Assembly (NCBI GenBank): GCA_025937075.1
Contig: JAICSD010000119.1
Span: 1 to 10,427 of the forward strand
DNA: 10,427 nt
Origin: Vicinamibacteria bacterium
GTDB lineage: Bacteria > Acidobacteriota > Vicinamibacteria > Vicinamibacterales > 2-12-FULL-66-21
Direction: 5' to 3'
Shown here: positions 1-6,804 of the stretch, in pieces
Numbering within the stretch: position 1 is the stretch's first letter
Layout: each line of letters starts with the position of its first letter
Translations under genes and position numbers: made by a program
The notes under the pieces: model-generated
The model's database searches: none
What the model was told of the DNA's origin: nothing
What the model saw: only the letters and a program-made list of their open reading frames with translations

Positions 1-90
1 GAGCGATTCCACGACATCGCAGGGTTGCCGCAGATCGGACGCGATCAGTCTGTGATTGCACAGCCGCCGCGCGATCAGGTCCGCTGGCAC
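1..90 (-). CDS. Winged-helix (HTH_42-like) protein, N-terminal 30 codons only
   Basis: Read on the minus strand from GTG at 90-88, the frame stays open for 30 codons to the window edge. It gives MPADLIARRLCNHRLIASDL followed by RQPCDVVESL. The pattern of Arg/Leu-rich start, 'N-x-R-L', then 'P-x-D-V-V-x-x-L' resembles the N-terminus of the winged-helix DNA-binding-domain family HTH_42 (DUF1006-like), whose members usually continue with a 'GAVQAQ' motif; that part lies outside the window. The start is two bases after the TGA (95-93) of the preceding Omp85 gene on the same strand, which suggests translational coupling. No spaced Shine-Dalgarno is visible: GAAGG abuts the start. A short coding fragment is weak evidence, so the family call is tentative. 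Confidence 0.5.
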   Translation of the reverse strand, partial: MPADLIARRLCNHRLIASDLRQPCDVVESL

Positions 91-92
91 CT

Positions 93-1559
93 TCAGAACG
101 TAAATCCCGTTCCGAAGTGTACTCGGGTGCCGAAGCCATCCAGCGAGTGGGCGACGTCGAGGTTGAGGCGAATGAAAGGGACGATGAGGAAGAGTCCGGC
201 GCCGAGCCCGCGGCGAGTGGGCGCGTCGCCGAGCGGCTGGCCGTACGCGGCATCGACGCCGGCGTCCATGAAGGCCGTGAAGCCGACGTGGCCGGCGCTG
301 AGGGGCGACGAGAACGGCACGCGGAGCTCGATCGATCCAGCCAGACGCTTGTCGCCAACATCCGTGTCCGCGCCAATGCCGCGAACCAGCGCGCCGCCGA
401 GCAGCCATTGCTCGTACGGCGGCAGCGGCGCATCCGCCGCGTCGTATTGCGCGTGGACCGCGAGCACCGCCTGCCCGATCAGACGCTTGTACCCGCGGCC
501 GTCGATACCGTACCGCGCCACGGTTCGATTGGAAAGGCGCAGCCAGTTTCGTTGGACGCCGACGTACACCGCATCCGACGGAAACGCCGGATCGCGACGC
601 GTATCGATCGCCGCGTCGATGCCGTTCGTCCAGAAGGCGTCGGGTGCCGCGGCGAACGTGATGTTCGTCGTCGCGGCGTCGGCGCCGAGCACGAGGACAT
701 CGAAGAGCCGCCGCTCGACGCGTCCGCGAAGCTCGGTGCGCCTGTCGTCCACGTCATAAAACGGATTCTCGCGCTGCGCGATGCCGTACGACCCCTGGAC
801 CAGCGTCAGCGGCCCGTGCGCGAACGACCGCTGCGCCTCGATCGCTGCGCGGCGCGTCGCGCCCCACGTGAGCGGAAAGGATACCCGCTCGCCTCCGCCA
901 AATGCGTCGACGATGCTGGTGCGGCCGCCGTAGGTCCAGCCGTAGCCATCCTCGTACGAGAGGACCGGCAGGAACATGAGGCGGCTCGTGAGACGGTGAA
1001 ACGTGCTCGGCGGCGAACCATCCGCGCCTACACCGGGCTTCTCGTGCACGAGCAGCACGAGCGCCACATCGTCCATCTCGAGAGTCCGATACCGCTGGCG
1101 CACCTGCACTTCGTCGAAGCGCCCGCTCTCACGCAGGCGCCGATCAATCGCGACGATCGATTCAGGCTGCAGTGGATCGCCGATGGCGATGCCGGCGAGG
1201 TGAATGACGTCCTCGTCCTTCATCGTGGCGTTGCCGTGGACGCGGATCTCGGTGATGTGTGGGGGAGGAGATTGGGGTTGATCCTGGGTCGGCTCTGAAT
1301 GCGGGGCGCTGCTGGTCGACGCTGGCTGAATCACAACCGCGGCGGGCGCCCACTCGGGTCCTGTCGCGTGACAGCCCACAGGTGCTCGCGCGCGTTCAAC
1401 AGGCTCACCGGTGCGCGCGCTGCGCCGCGTGTGGGCGCCCGTCACGCGCCACCCGAGAGCCCGCTGACGGTAGTGATTCAGCGTATACGCGTCATCAGGA
1501 TTCGCGGCAGGCGAGCCTGAAAGGGCCGCCCCACACAAGAGAATCACCGCAGCAATCAT
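93..1559 (-). CDS. Omp85-superfamily outer-membrane protein with one POTRA domain (BamA/TamA-like)
   Basis: This 488-residue protein is probably an outer-membrane beta-barrel involved in protein insertion or export; its substrate is unknown. From ATG at 1559 it has a short hydrophobic start with no basic residues (residues 1-20), then an Arg-rich and Pro/Ser-rich linker (about 24-100). A single POTRA-like domain follows (about 101-175, 'ITEIRVHGN' ... 'RRLRESGRFDEVQV'). The rest is amphipathic beta-strands ending in aromatic 'GTGFTF', the usual C-terminal barrel signature. The conserved loop-6 motif VRG(F/Y) appears as VRGI at about 392-395, keeping the key Arg, and a 'FMDAG' strand follows. 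BamA itself has five POTRA domains, so this is a shorter relative. GTG at 1562 is the alternative start. The upstream gene's TGA (1561-1559) overlaps the start as TGATG, which favours coupled translation. Confidence 0.82.
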   Translation of the reverse strand: MIAAVILLCGAALSGSPAANPDDAYTLNHYRQRALGWRVTGAHTRRSARTGEPVERARAPVGCHATGPEWAPAAVVIQPASTSSAPHSEPTQDQPQSPPPHITEIRVHGNATMKDEDVIHLAGIAIGDPLQPESIVAIDRRLRESGRFDEVQVRQRYRTLEMDDVALVLLVHEKPGVGADGSPPSTFHRLTSRLMFLPVLSYEDGYGWTYGGRTSIVDAFGGGERVSFPLTWGATRRAAIEAQRSFAHGPLTLVQGSYGIAQRENPFYDVDDRRTELRGRVERRLFDVLVLGADAATTNITFAAAPDAFWTNGIDAAIDTRRDPAFPSDAVYVGVQRNWLRLSNRTVARYGIDGRGYKRLIGQAVLAVHAQYDAADAPLPPYEQWLLGGALVRGIGADTDVGDKRLAGSIELRVPFSSPLSAGHVGFTAFMDAGVDAAYGQPLGDAPTRRGLGAGLFLIVPFIRLNLDVAHSLDGFGTRVHFGTGFTF

Positions 1560-2512
1560 CACCGCACGCCCTTCGGCACGGTGATGCGCGTCGTCACATC
1601 CGCGCGGCGGTAGTTCGAGAAGTCGCGCCGGTAGGAGATGTCGATCGGGCCCGTCGCGATGGTGAACGTGCCGTGAATGTCGATATCGTGCGGCAGCCAG
1701 ACGCCGTCGAAGGGCTGGCCCATCTCCATCGAGGCGTGAATGTCGTCAATCTTCACGAGCCAGCCGGCCGGGAGGAAGTCCATCCAGACGTTGTCGAACG
1801 TGTACTTCACGATGCGCGCTTCGGCCGGCTCGACCCACAGCGTCACCTGCGCCGTCTTGTTCATCTTGCGTTCGATCTCTTCGTCGGTGCGATCGCGCTT
1901 CTGGTTGTCCTGTGGTTTCTCTTTTTCAGGACGGTCATCGTCCTCATCCTGGAACAGGTGCTTGGGGTAGTAGTCGATCTTCAGGACGTCTCGGCCGCCG
2001 AGCCGCTCGCGCCCTGCCAGATAGTAGTTGCCCGGCTCGAACTTGAACTCGAGGAAATACGCCTCGGAAATGAAGCGCGGCTCGTTGATGCCGCGCGCGC
2101 CAATCAGCGGCGGCTTTCCTTCGAGCTCGCGCTTCTCCGCGCGCTCGGCGCGAAATTTCTGCCGGCTCTTCTCGCTGGCGATCCACCGCGTTTCGTACGC
2201 GCGCCGTTCGTCATCGGGGATCGGCACGCCATCGAACTTGACGGGGCTTCGCACGTGCATGCCGTCTCGCACGTACCAGGTGTACTCGCGGCGAAGCCGC
2301 GTGATCGGCTCGCGCCCGGGACCGAGCACCTCGAAGTTTTCCAGTTCGTCGAGGATGTAATCGCTCAGCACGCGCCGATCGACGTCGCGGCGCTGCAGCG
2401 CGCGAGCCATCAGCGCGTCGAGATCGGTCGATGCGGGCGGTGATTGCGCCGCGACTACAGGGCCGGCCAGGAGCGCGGCTGCAAAGCAGATGAGCTGATG
2501 AAGACGACCCAC
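1559..2512 (-). CDS. Secreted LolA-like (outer-membrane lipoprotein-sorting-like) protein
   Basis: This 317-residue protein starts at GTG 2512 with a GGGGGA run three bases upstream. It has a clear signal peptide (about 1-22, ending 'AGPVVAAQ'), so it should be periplasmic. The body has a 'DYILDELENFEVLG' opening, then alternating beta-strands such as 'GRDVLKIDYYPK', 'AQVTLWVEPAEARIVKYTF' and 'FDGVWLPHDIDIHGTF'. This is the pattern of the LolA/LolB-like superfamily as seen in many acidobacterial hypothetical proteins. A highly charged segment (about 184-216) probably forms a disordered or helical insert. The function is not established: it might carry or sense a lipid or lipoprotein for the Omp85 protein encoded immediately downstream, but that is inference from gene order and overlap. 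I see no lipobox cysteine or catalytic motif. Confidence 0.72.
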   Translation of the reverse strand: MGRLHQLICFAAALLAGPVVAAQSPPASTDLDALMARALQRRDVDRRVLSDYILDELENFEVLGPGREPITRLRREYTWYVRDGMHVRSPVKFDGVPIPDDERRAYETRWIASEKSRQKFRAERAEKRELEGKPPLIGARGINEPRFISEAYFLEFKFEPGNYYLAGRERLGGRDVLKIDYYPKHLFQDEDDDRPEKEKPQDNQKRDRTDEEIERKMNKTAQVTLWVEPAEARIVKYTFDNVWMDFLPAGWLVKIDDIHASMEMGQPFDGVWLPHDIDIHGTFTIATGPIDISYRRDFSNYRRADVTTRITVPKGVR

Positions 2513-2549
2513 ACGTCCCCCGAAACTGATCGCGGCAGGCCTTACTTAT

Positions 2550-2575
2550 GACGAAACTCAGCGGCGACCGGTTCC
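2550..2575 (-). promoter_or_regulatory. Possible ECF-sigma promoter for the LolA-like/Omp85 genes
   Basis: On the minus strand, GGAACC (2575-2570) is followed after exactly 16 bases by CGTC (2553-2550). Extracytoplasmic-function sigma promoters typically pair a (G/T)GAAC-type -35 with a CGTC/CGTT-type -10 at 16-17 bases. Transcription would start near 2542, leaving about 30 bases before the GTG at 2512, which is a sensible leader with a purine-rich GGGGGA run. Control by an envelope-stress sigma factor would suit the genes downstream. Such short matches occur by chance, and no sigma gene is present in the window. Confidence 0.35.
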
Positions 2576-2649
2576 GCGGATCCGCCTCTCGCACAGGCAG
2601 TTTGCTGCTGGCAGCTTCGTTGCAACCTCGACGCCTGTTCGGGGTCGTT

Positions 2650-2654
2650 GGAGG
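2650..2654 (+). promoter_or_regulatory. Ribosome binding site fixing the start of the fusion gene
   Basis: GGAGG lies five bases before ATG at 2660. It rules out the TTG at 2648, which is two bases upstream of this site, and makes the ATG the start, giving a normal signal peptide MKGRVLAATAALLMLF. Confidence 0.8.
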
Positions 2655-2659
2655 CAGTC

Positions 2660-5600
2660 ATGAAGGGTCGCGTGCTCGCGGCAACCGCCGCACTGTTGAT
2701 GCTATTTGCGGCCGCCGCGCCGGATGTCGCGCAGGCGCAGGTGGGCTATTTCGGTCAGAACAAGGTCCAGTACAGGAACTTCGACTTCCACGTGATGAAG
2801 ACGGCGCACTTCGACGTCTACTACTACACGAACGAAGAAGACGCGGCGCGCATGGCGGGCCGCATGGCAGAGCGATGGTACGCGCGGTTCTCGTCGCTCT
2901 TCGGCCATCAGCTCAGAGATCGCCAGCCGCTCATCCTCTATGGGAGCGGATCGCAGTTCCGGCAGACCAACGCCGTCGAAGGGGAGCTCGGCGAGGGCAC
3001 CGGCGGCGTCACGGAAGCGTACAAACGGCGTATCGTGCTGCCGTTCGCGGGACCGATCCAGTCGACGGACCACGTGCTCGGCCACGAGATCGTGCACGCG
3101 TTCCAGTACGACATGACCAACACGAACGCCTCCGCCGGCTCGCCCGGCGCGCTGTCGCTCCCGCTGTGGTTCATCGAAGGAATGGCCGAGTATCTATCGC
3201 TCGGCCCTGACGATCCGAACACCGCGATGTGGATGCGCGAGGCCGTCCGCCGCGAGAAGCTCCCCGATATCGACGACCTCGACAATCCGAAGTACTTCCC
3301 GTACCGCTATGGCGAAGCGTTCTGGGCGTACATTGGCGGCCGCTATGGCGACAAGGTCATCGGCCCGATGCTGCGAATCGCAACGGGCCGCGATGGCTAC
3401 GAAGGCGCGTTCGAGCGCGTGCTCGGCATCAAGTCCAAGGAGCTCTCGAAGGACTGGCACGATGCGACGTATGCGGCATACCGGCCGATTGCCGAAGCGA
3501 CGAAGATGCCGCGCGCGTTCGCGCGTCCTGTGATCGTCGACGAATCGGGCAAGGGCGGCGTCAACGTCAGCCCCGAGCTGAGCCCCGACGGCTCGAAGAT
3601 CATCTTCTTCTCTTCGCGCGATCTGTTCTCGATCGATCTCTACATCGCAGACGCCGCGACGGGGAAGATCATCCGCAAGATCACGGACACGGCCACGAAC
3701 CCGCACCTCGACAGCATCATGTTCATCGAGTCCGCCGGCGCCTGGTCGCGCGACGGGCGGCGTTTCGCGTTCCCCGGCCTGAGCGGCGGCAACCCGATCA
3801 TCACGATCGTCGACGCCGATCGCGGAAAGAAGGAACGCGAGGTCAGGCTGAAGGGGCTCGACGAGGTGCTGAATCCAACCTGGTCGCCCGACGGCCAGCA
3901 GGTCGCGTTCTCGGGGCTGACGGGCGGCCTGATGGATCTGTTCATCTACGATTTGAAAGCGGATCAGCTCCGCCGCGTCACGAACGACGCGTACGCCGAG
4001 CTGCACCCGTCGTGGTCGCCCGATGGCCGGACGATCGCGATCAGCACCGATCGGTTCAGCTCGGATCTGAACACGCTCGACGCGGGCAATCTGCGCCTCG
4101 CCCTTGTCGACGTCTCGACGGGCGCCGTGCGTCAGCTCGGCGGATTCGATCACGCGAAGAACATCAACCCGCAGTGGGCGGACGCCGACAGCCTTTACTT
4201 CGTCTCCGATCGCGAGGGCATCTCGAACGTGTATCGCTTCGACGTCAACACGTCGGATATCACGCAAGTGACGAACATGCTCACCGGCGCGACGGGGATT
4301 ACCGATCTGAGCCCGGCGATCTCGGCGAGCCAGTCGCGCGTGGCGTTCAGCGCGTATGAAGAGGACGGCTACAACATCTACGCGCTCGACACGCCTCAGC
4401 AGCTGGCGGGCACGCCCGTGCAGAACACGCTCGCGCGCGACGCCGGCATCCTGCCGCCGCGAACGACGGGCGAAGGCGTCGTCTATTCGATGCTCGAGAC
4501 GGACAAGGCAGGGCTTCCCGCGAGCAACGATTTCGCGACGAAGCCTTACAGCCCGCACCTCTCGCTCGACTTCCTCGGCCAGCCCACCGTCGGCGTGGGC
4601 GTCGACAGCTTCGGGGGCTACGTCGGGGGCGGCGTGTCCGCGATGTTCAGCGACATCCTCGGCAATCATCTCCTCGGCACGTCGGTGCAGGTGACGAGCC
4701 GCTTCGATGAGGCGGGCGGCAGCGTCTTCTATTTGAACCGCACGCACCGCTGGAACTGGGGGGCATCGCTCGACCAGACGCCGTATGTGCTGCGCGGCTT
4801 CCAGGACACGCTGGTCGACACGAATGGTGGTGGACAAGTGATCGCGCAGCAGGAGTTCCGCACGGTGCAGACCGATCGCGGCCTCTCGGGCATTCTGATG
4901 TATCCGTTCAGTCGCGCGCAGCGCGTGGAGTTCACGGGTGGCGTCCGCCAGATCACCGGCAAGCAGGATGTGACGACGACGCTGTTCGACTTGAACGGCA
5001 ATCAGATCACGGATCAGACCACGCAGAGGCTCGCGACGTTCCCGACGCTCAATCTCGGGATGGCGTCGACCGCCCTCGTGTACGACACGTCGATCTTCGG
5101 CGCGACCAGCCCGATTCGCGGATCACGGTATCGAGTCGAGTACGACCAGACGGCCGGCACCATCACCTACGGGTCGGCGCTTGCGGATTACCGGACGTAT
5201 TTCATGCCGGTCCGGCCGTACACGATCGCGCTGCGCGGGATGTACTACGGCCGCTTCGGCCGCAGCGCGGAGGATCCGGTCCTCTCGCCGGTGTTCATCG
5301 GCTACCCGGATCTCGTGCGTGGGTACGACTACAACTCGTTCGAGGCGCAGGAGTGCGGCCTCGCGATCAACGGCTCGTGCCCGGTGATCGATCGGCTGCT
5401 CGGCTCGCGCATGGCCGTCGTCAACGCGGAGTTCCGCTTCCCGCTCTGGGGCGCGTTCGGCGGCAGCAACTTCTATGGGCCGCTGCCGGTGGAGCTCGCG
5501 GTGTTCGGCGACGCGGGACGTGCGTGGGCCATGTCGGACTCGGTGCTCTTCGGGGGCGTCGATCGGAAGTGGGTGCGCAGCGTCGGCGCGGCCGCCCGTG

Positions 5601-5704
5601 TCAACCTGATGGGATTCGCGGTTGCGGAGATCGATTACGTCAGACCGCTCGACCGCCCCGGGCGCGGCTGGATGTGGCAATTCAACCTGCGGCCTGGTTT
5701 CTAA
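2660..5704 (+). CDS. Peptidase-MA-like / TolB-propeller / Omp85-barrel fusion protein
   Basis: This 1014-residue protein has four parts. Residues 1-26 are a signal peptide, probably cut after 'AQA'. Residues about 28-280 resemble a peptidase-MA (gluzincin-type) domain: HEIVH at 142-146 gives the zinc histidines and catalytic Glu143, and 'WFIEGMAEY' at 170-178 supplies a likely third ligand, Glu173. Residues about 298-578 hold five or six beta-propeller blades of the TolB/PD40 kind, marked by 'SPDGSKI', 'SPDGQQVAF' and 'SPDGRTIAI'. Residues about 627-1014 form an Omp85-type barrel with the loop motif VRGY at 886-889, a 'FGDAGRAWAM' strand and a terminal phenylalanine. There is no POTRA domain. 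The peptidase and propeller should lie in the periplasm, unless the barrel exports them. The domains are visible in sequence; the substrate and activity are unknown. It is transcribed divergently from the Omp85/LolA-like pair. Confidence 0.9.
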   Translation: MKGRVLAATAALLMLFAAAAPDVAQAQVGYFGQNKVQYRNFDFHVMKTAHFDVYYYTNEEDAARMAGRMAERWYARFSSLFGHQLRDRQPLILYGSGSQFRQTNAVEGELGEGTGGVTEAYKRRIVLPFAGPIQSTDHVLGHEIVHAFQYDMTNTNASAGSPGALSLPLWFIEGMAEYLSLGPDDPNTAMWMREAVRREKLPDIDDLDNPKYFPYRYGEAFWAYIGGRYGDKVIGPMLRIATGRDGYEGAFERVLGIKSKELSKDWHDATYAAYRPIAEATKMPRAFARPVIVDESGKGGVNVSPELSPDGSKIIFFSSRDLFSIDLYIADAATGKIIRKITDTATNPHLDSIMFIESAGAWSRDGRRFAFPGLSGGNPIITIVDADRGKKEREVRLKGLDEVLNPTWSPDGQQVAFSGLTGGLMDLFIYDLKADQLRRVTNDAYAELHPSWSPDGRTIAISTDRFSSDLNTLDAGNLRLALVDVSTGAVRQLGGFDHAKNINPQWADADSLYFVSDREGISNVYRFDVNTSDITQVTNMLTGATGITDLSPAISASQSRVAFSAYEEDGYNIYALDTPQQLAGTPVQNTLARDAGILPPRTTGEGVVYSMLETDKAGLPASNDFATKPYSPHLSLDFLGQPTVGVGVDSFGGYVGGGVSAMFSDILGNHLLGTSVQVTSRFDEAGGSVFYLNRTHRWNWGASLDQTPYVLRGFQDTLVDTNGGGQVIAQQEFRTVQTDRGLSGILMYPFSRAQRVEFTGGVRQITGKQDVTTTLFDLNGNQITDQTTQRLATFPTLNLGMASTALVYDTSIFGATSPIRGSRYRVEYDQTAGTITYGSALADYRTYFMPVRPYTIALRGMYYGRFGRSAEDPVLSPVFIGYPDLVRGYDYNSFEAQECGLAINGSCPVIDRLLGSRMAVVNAEFRFPLWGAFGGSNFYGPLPVELAVFGDAGRAWAMSDSVLFGGVDRKWVRSVGAAARVNLMGFAVAEIDYVRPLDRPGRGWMWQFNLRPGF

Positions 5705-5716
5705 GCGCTTTGCATC

Positions 5717-5752
5717 GGCATAGCGGCGCTGCTAACGTAGCGCCGCCATGCC
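5717..5752 (+). promoter_or_regulatory. Hairpin covering the DinB-like gene start
   Basis: The arms at 5717-5730 and 5739-5752 pair over 14 positions with one A-C mismatch, around the 8-base loop GCTAACGT. The right arm contains the ATG at 5748 and the bases just before it, where no Shine-Dalgarno is apparent. No T-run follows, so it is not a standard intrinsic terminator. It could protect the 3' end of the upstream message or hide the downstream start codon. Confidence 0.55.
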
Positions 5753-6224
5753 GCATCCGAATCCATACGCCGACGATCTCGGCACCATCGATCCGCTCAC
5801 CGCTCTTGCCGATACGCCGCAGCGCATCCGCGCGCTGGTGGAGCAGTGGCCCGCCGATCGCTGGGAGCGCAGCTACGCGCCTGGAAAGTGGACGGCGCGG
5901 CAGATTGTGGCTCACCTCGCGCAGACGGAGCTGGTGCTGACCACGAGGGTGAGGTTTGCGGCAAGCGCGCCGGGCTATGCCGCGCAGCCGTTCTCACAGG
6001 ACGATTGGATCGGTCTCGACGCGCAGGCCGATGCGCGAACCGCGCTCGAGGCCTACGTGGCCTTGCGCCGACTCAACGTCGCCATGTTCCGTCACCTGAC
6101 ACCCGAGCAGCGCGCGCGCCCCTTCCGGCATCCCGAGTACGGGGAGCTGACGCCGGAGTGGGTGGCTGCGCAGCTCGCCGGACATGACATCCATCATTTG
6201 AAGCAGCTGGAGAGGATCGGGTGA
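5748..6224 (+). CDS. DinB-family (DinB_2-like) putative metal-dependent protein
   Basis: This 158-residue protein has the layout of the DinB/YfiT four-helix bundle. 'APGKWTARQIVAHLAQTE' (44-61) carries the first metal-ligand histidine, His56. The C-terminal 'AGHDIHHLKQLERI' carries His146 and His150 in the usual H-x3-H spacing. Many DinB-like proteins bind a divalent metal and act, or are thought to act, in thiol-dependent transferase or damage-response reactions; the true substrate cannot be read from sequence. The length is typical for the family. It begins 43 bases after the fusion gene and may be cotranscribed with it, but the start codon lies inside a strong hairpin and lacks an obvious ribosome site, so expression may be low or controlled. 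A functional link to the outer-membrane gene is not evident. Confidence 0.85.
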   Translation: MPHPNPYADDLGTIDPLTALADTPQRIRALVEQWPADRWERSYAPGKWTARQIVAHLAQTELVLTTRVRFAASAPGYAAQPFSQDDWIGLDAQADARTALEAYVALRRLNVAMFRHLTPEQRARPFRHPEYGELTPEWVAAQLAGHDIHHLKQLERIG

Positions 6225-6229
6225 GCGCC

Positions 6230-6264
6230 GGGGGCCGGGGTTCGGGATCCGGGCGCCGGGATCC
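6230..6264. repeat. GC-rich heptamer tandem repeat (GGGNNYC)n
   Basis: Five head-to-tail 7-base units fit GGGNNYC: GGGGGCC, GGGGTTC, GGGATCC, GGGCGCC, GGGATCC. They decay into GGACTC and related G-rich sequence to about 6290. The tract lies between the DinB-like gene and the next plus-strand gene, within 6225-6332. Short intergenic heptamer arrays of this GGGATTC-like kind are known from several GC-rich bacteria; their function is unclear. Confidence 0.7.
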
Positions 6265-6332
6265 GGACTCGGGCAGGGCGGGCCGGGTCCCGATAACGTG
6301 GACACAGGCCGCCGACTGAGAGCGTTCGTCCA

Positions 6333-6767
6333 ATGGCAGAGAGGTTGTTCGACATGATGCTCGCAGCCGCAATGCTGACCGCGGTTCTGGCCGCGCAGAC
6401 ACCAGGCGCAACGGCAACATGCCTCCACGATCCGGCGACGGAGAACGCCGAGCAGGTGCAACGTCGGCGCGCGGCGGTGGGTGCCGCACGCGTGATCAAC
6501 ACGCTCGAAGCGAACTACGCCGCCGCCCATCGAGGGCAGTATGCACAGGCGGCCGATCTGGAACCGCTCGCGCTTGCGATGTCGCGCGGCGCACAGATGG
6601 GTTTTTCGCTGCGCCCGGGAACGGACATCGTCCCTGGATTTCAGTTGAGGCTGGATGTGACTGCGAAGGGCTACTGGTTCGAAATCCGTGACGCGATGGA
6701 TCCGTGCGGCTTCCGCTACATCAGCAATCAGGACGGATTGATCTTCATCGCGCAGCCGCTGCGGTAG
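6333..6767 (+). CDS. Small secreted protein with a pilin-like globular domain
   Basis: This 144-residue protein begins with a hydrophobic segment (residues 5-21, 'LFDMMLAAAMLTAVLAAQ') that is probably a signal peptide or anchor. The mature part opens with 'GAARVINTLEANYAAA', resembling the start of the globular domain in acidobacterial type IV pilins and pseudopilins. It ends with 'GYWFEIRD' and 'FRYISNQDGLIF', similar to the closing strands of those domains. There is no prepilin peptidase motif (G-F-T-L-x-E), so it would not be processed as a pilin. Two cysteines (30 and 125) could form a disulfide. ATG at 6354 is an alternative start, with AGAGAGG nine bases upstream, giving 137 residues. 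The pilin resemblance is by eye only; otherwise the protein is unrecognised. Confidence 0.65.
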   Translation: MAERLFDMMLAAAMLTAVLAAQTPGATATCLHDPATENAEQVQRRRAAVGAARVINTLEANYAAAHRGQYAQAADLEPLALAMSRGAQMGFSLRPGTDIVPGFQLRLDVTAKGYWFEIRDAMDPCGFRYISNQDGLIFIAQPLR

Positions 6768-6804
6768 TGTCTTGGGGCCGCCCTACATTGGCCGGTGTCC
6801 TCGA

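Noticed and set aside
117..1298. Long plus-strand frames across 117-1298 and 1259-2443
   Set aside because: They are antisense to the Omp85 and LolA-like genes and show no domain, signal peptide or ribosome site.
2629..2647. Small hairpin in the leader of the fusion gene
   Set aside because: Seven positions with a G-G mismatch and a five-base loop are common in GC-rich sequence; no conservation evidence.
2648..2659. TTG start four codons upstream for the fusion gene
   Set aside because: The ribosome site GGAGG at 2650-2654 begins within that TTG codon and is spaced correctly for the ATG at 2660.
3194..4837. 547-codon open frame on the minus strand
   Set aside because: It lies opposite the fusion gene, is made largely of Arg, Asp, Glu, Ala and Val as expected for an antisense frame in GC-rich code, and has no recognisable domain.
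6768..6804. Terminator between the convergent genes
   Set aside because: Only a four-base GGCC pairing and no T-run are present, so no intrinsic terminator can be supported.
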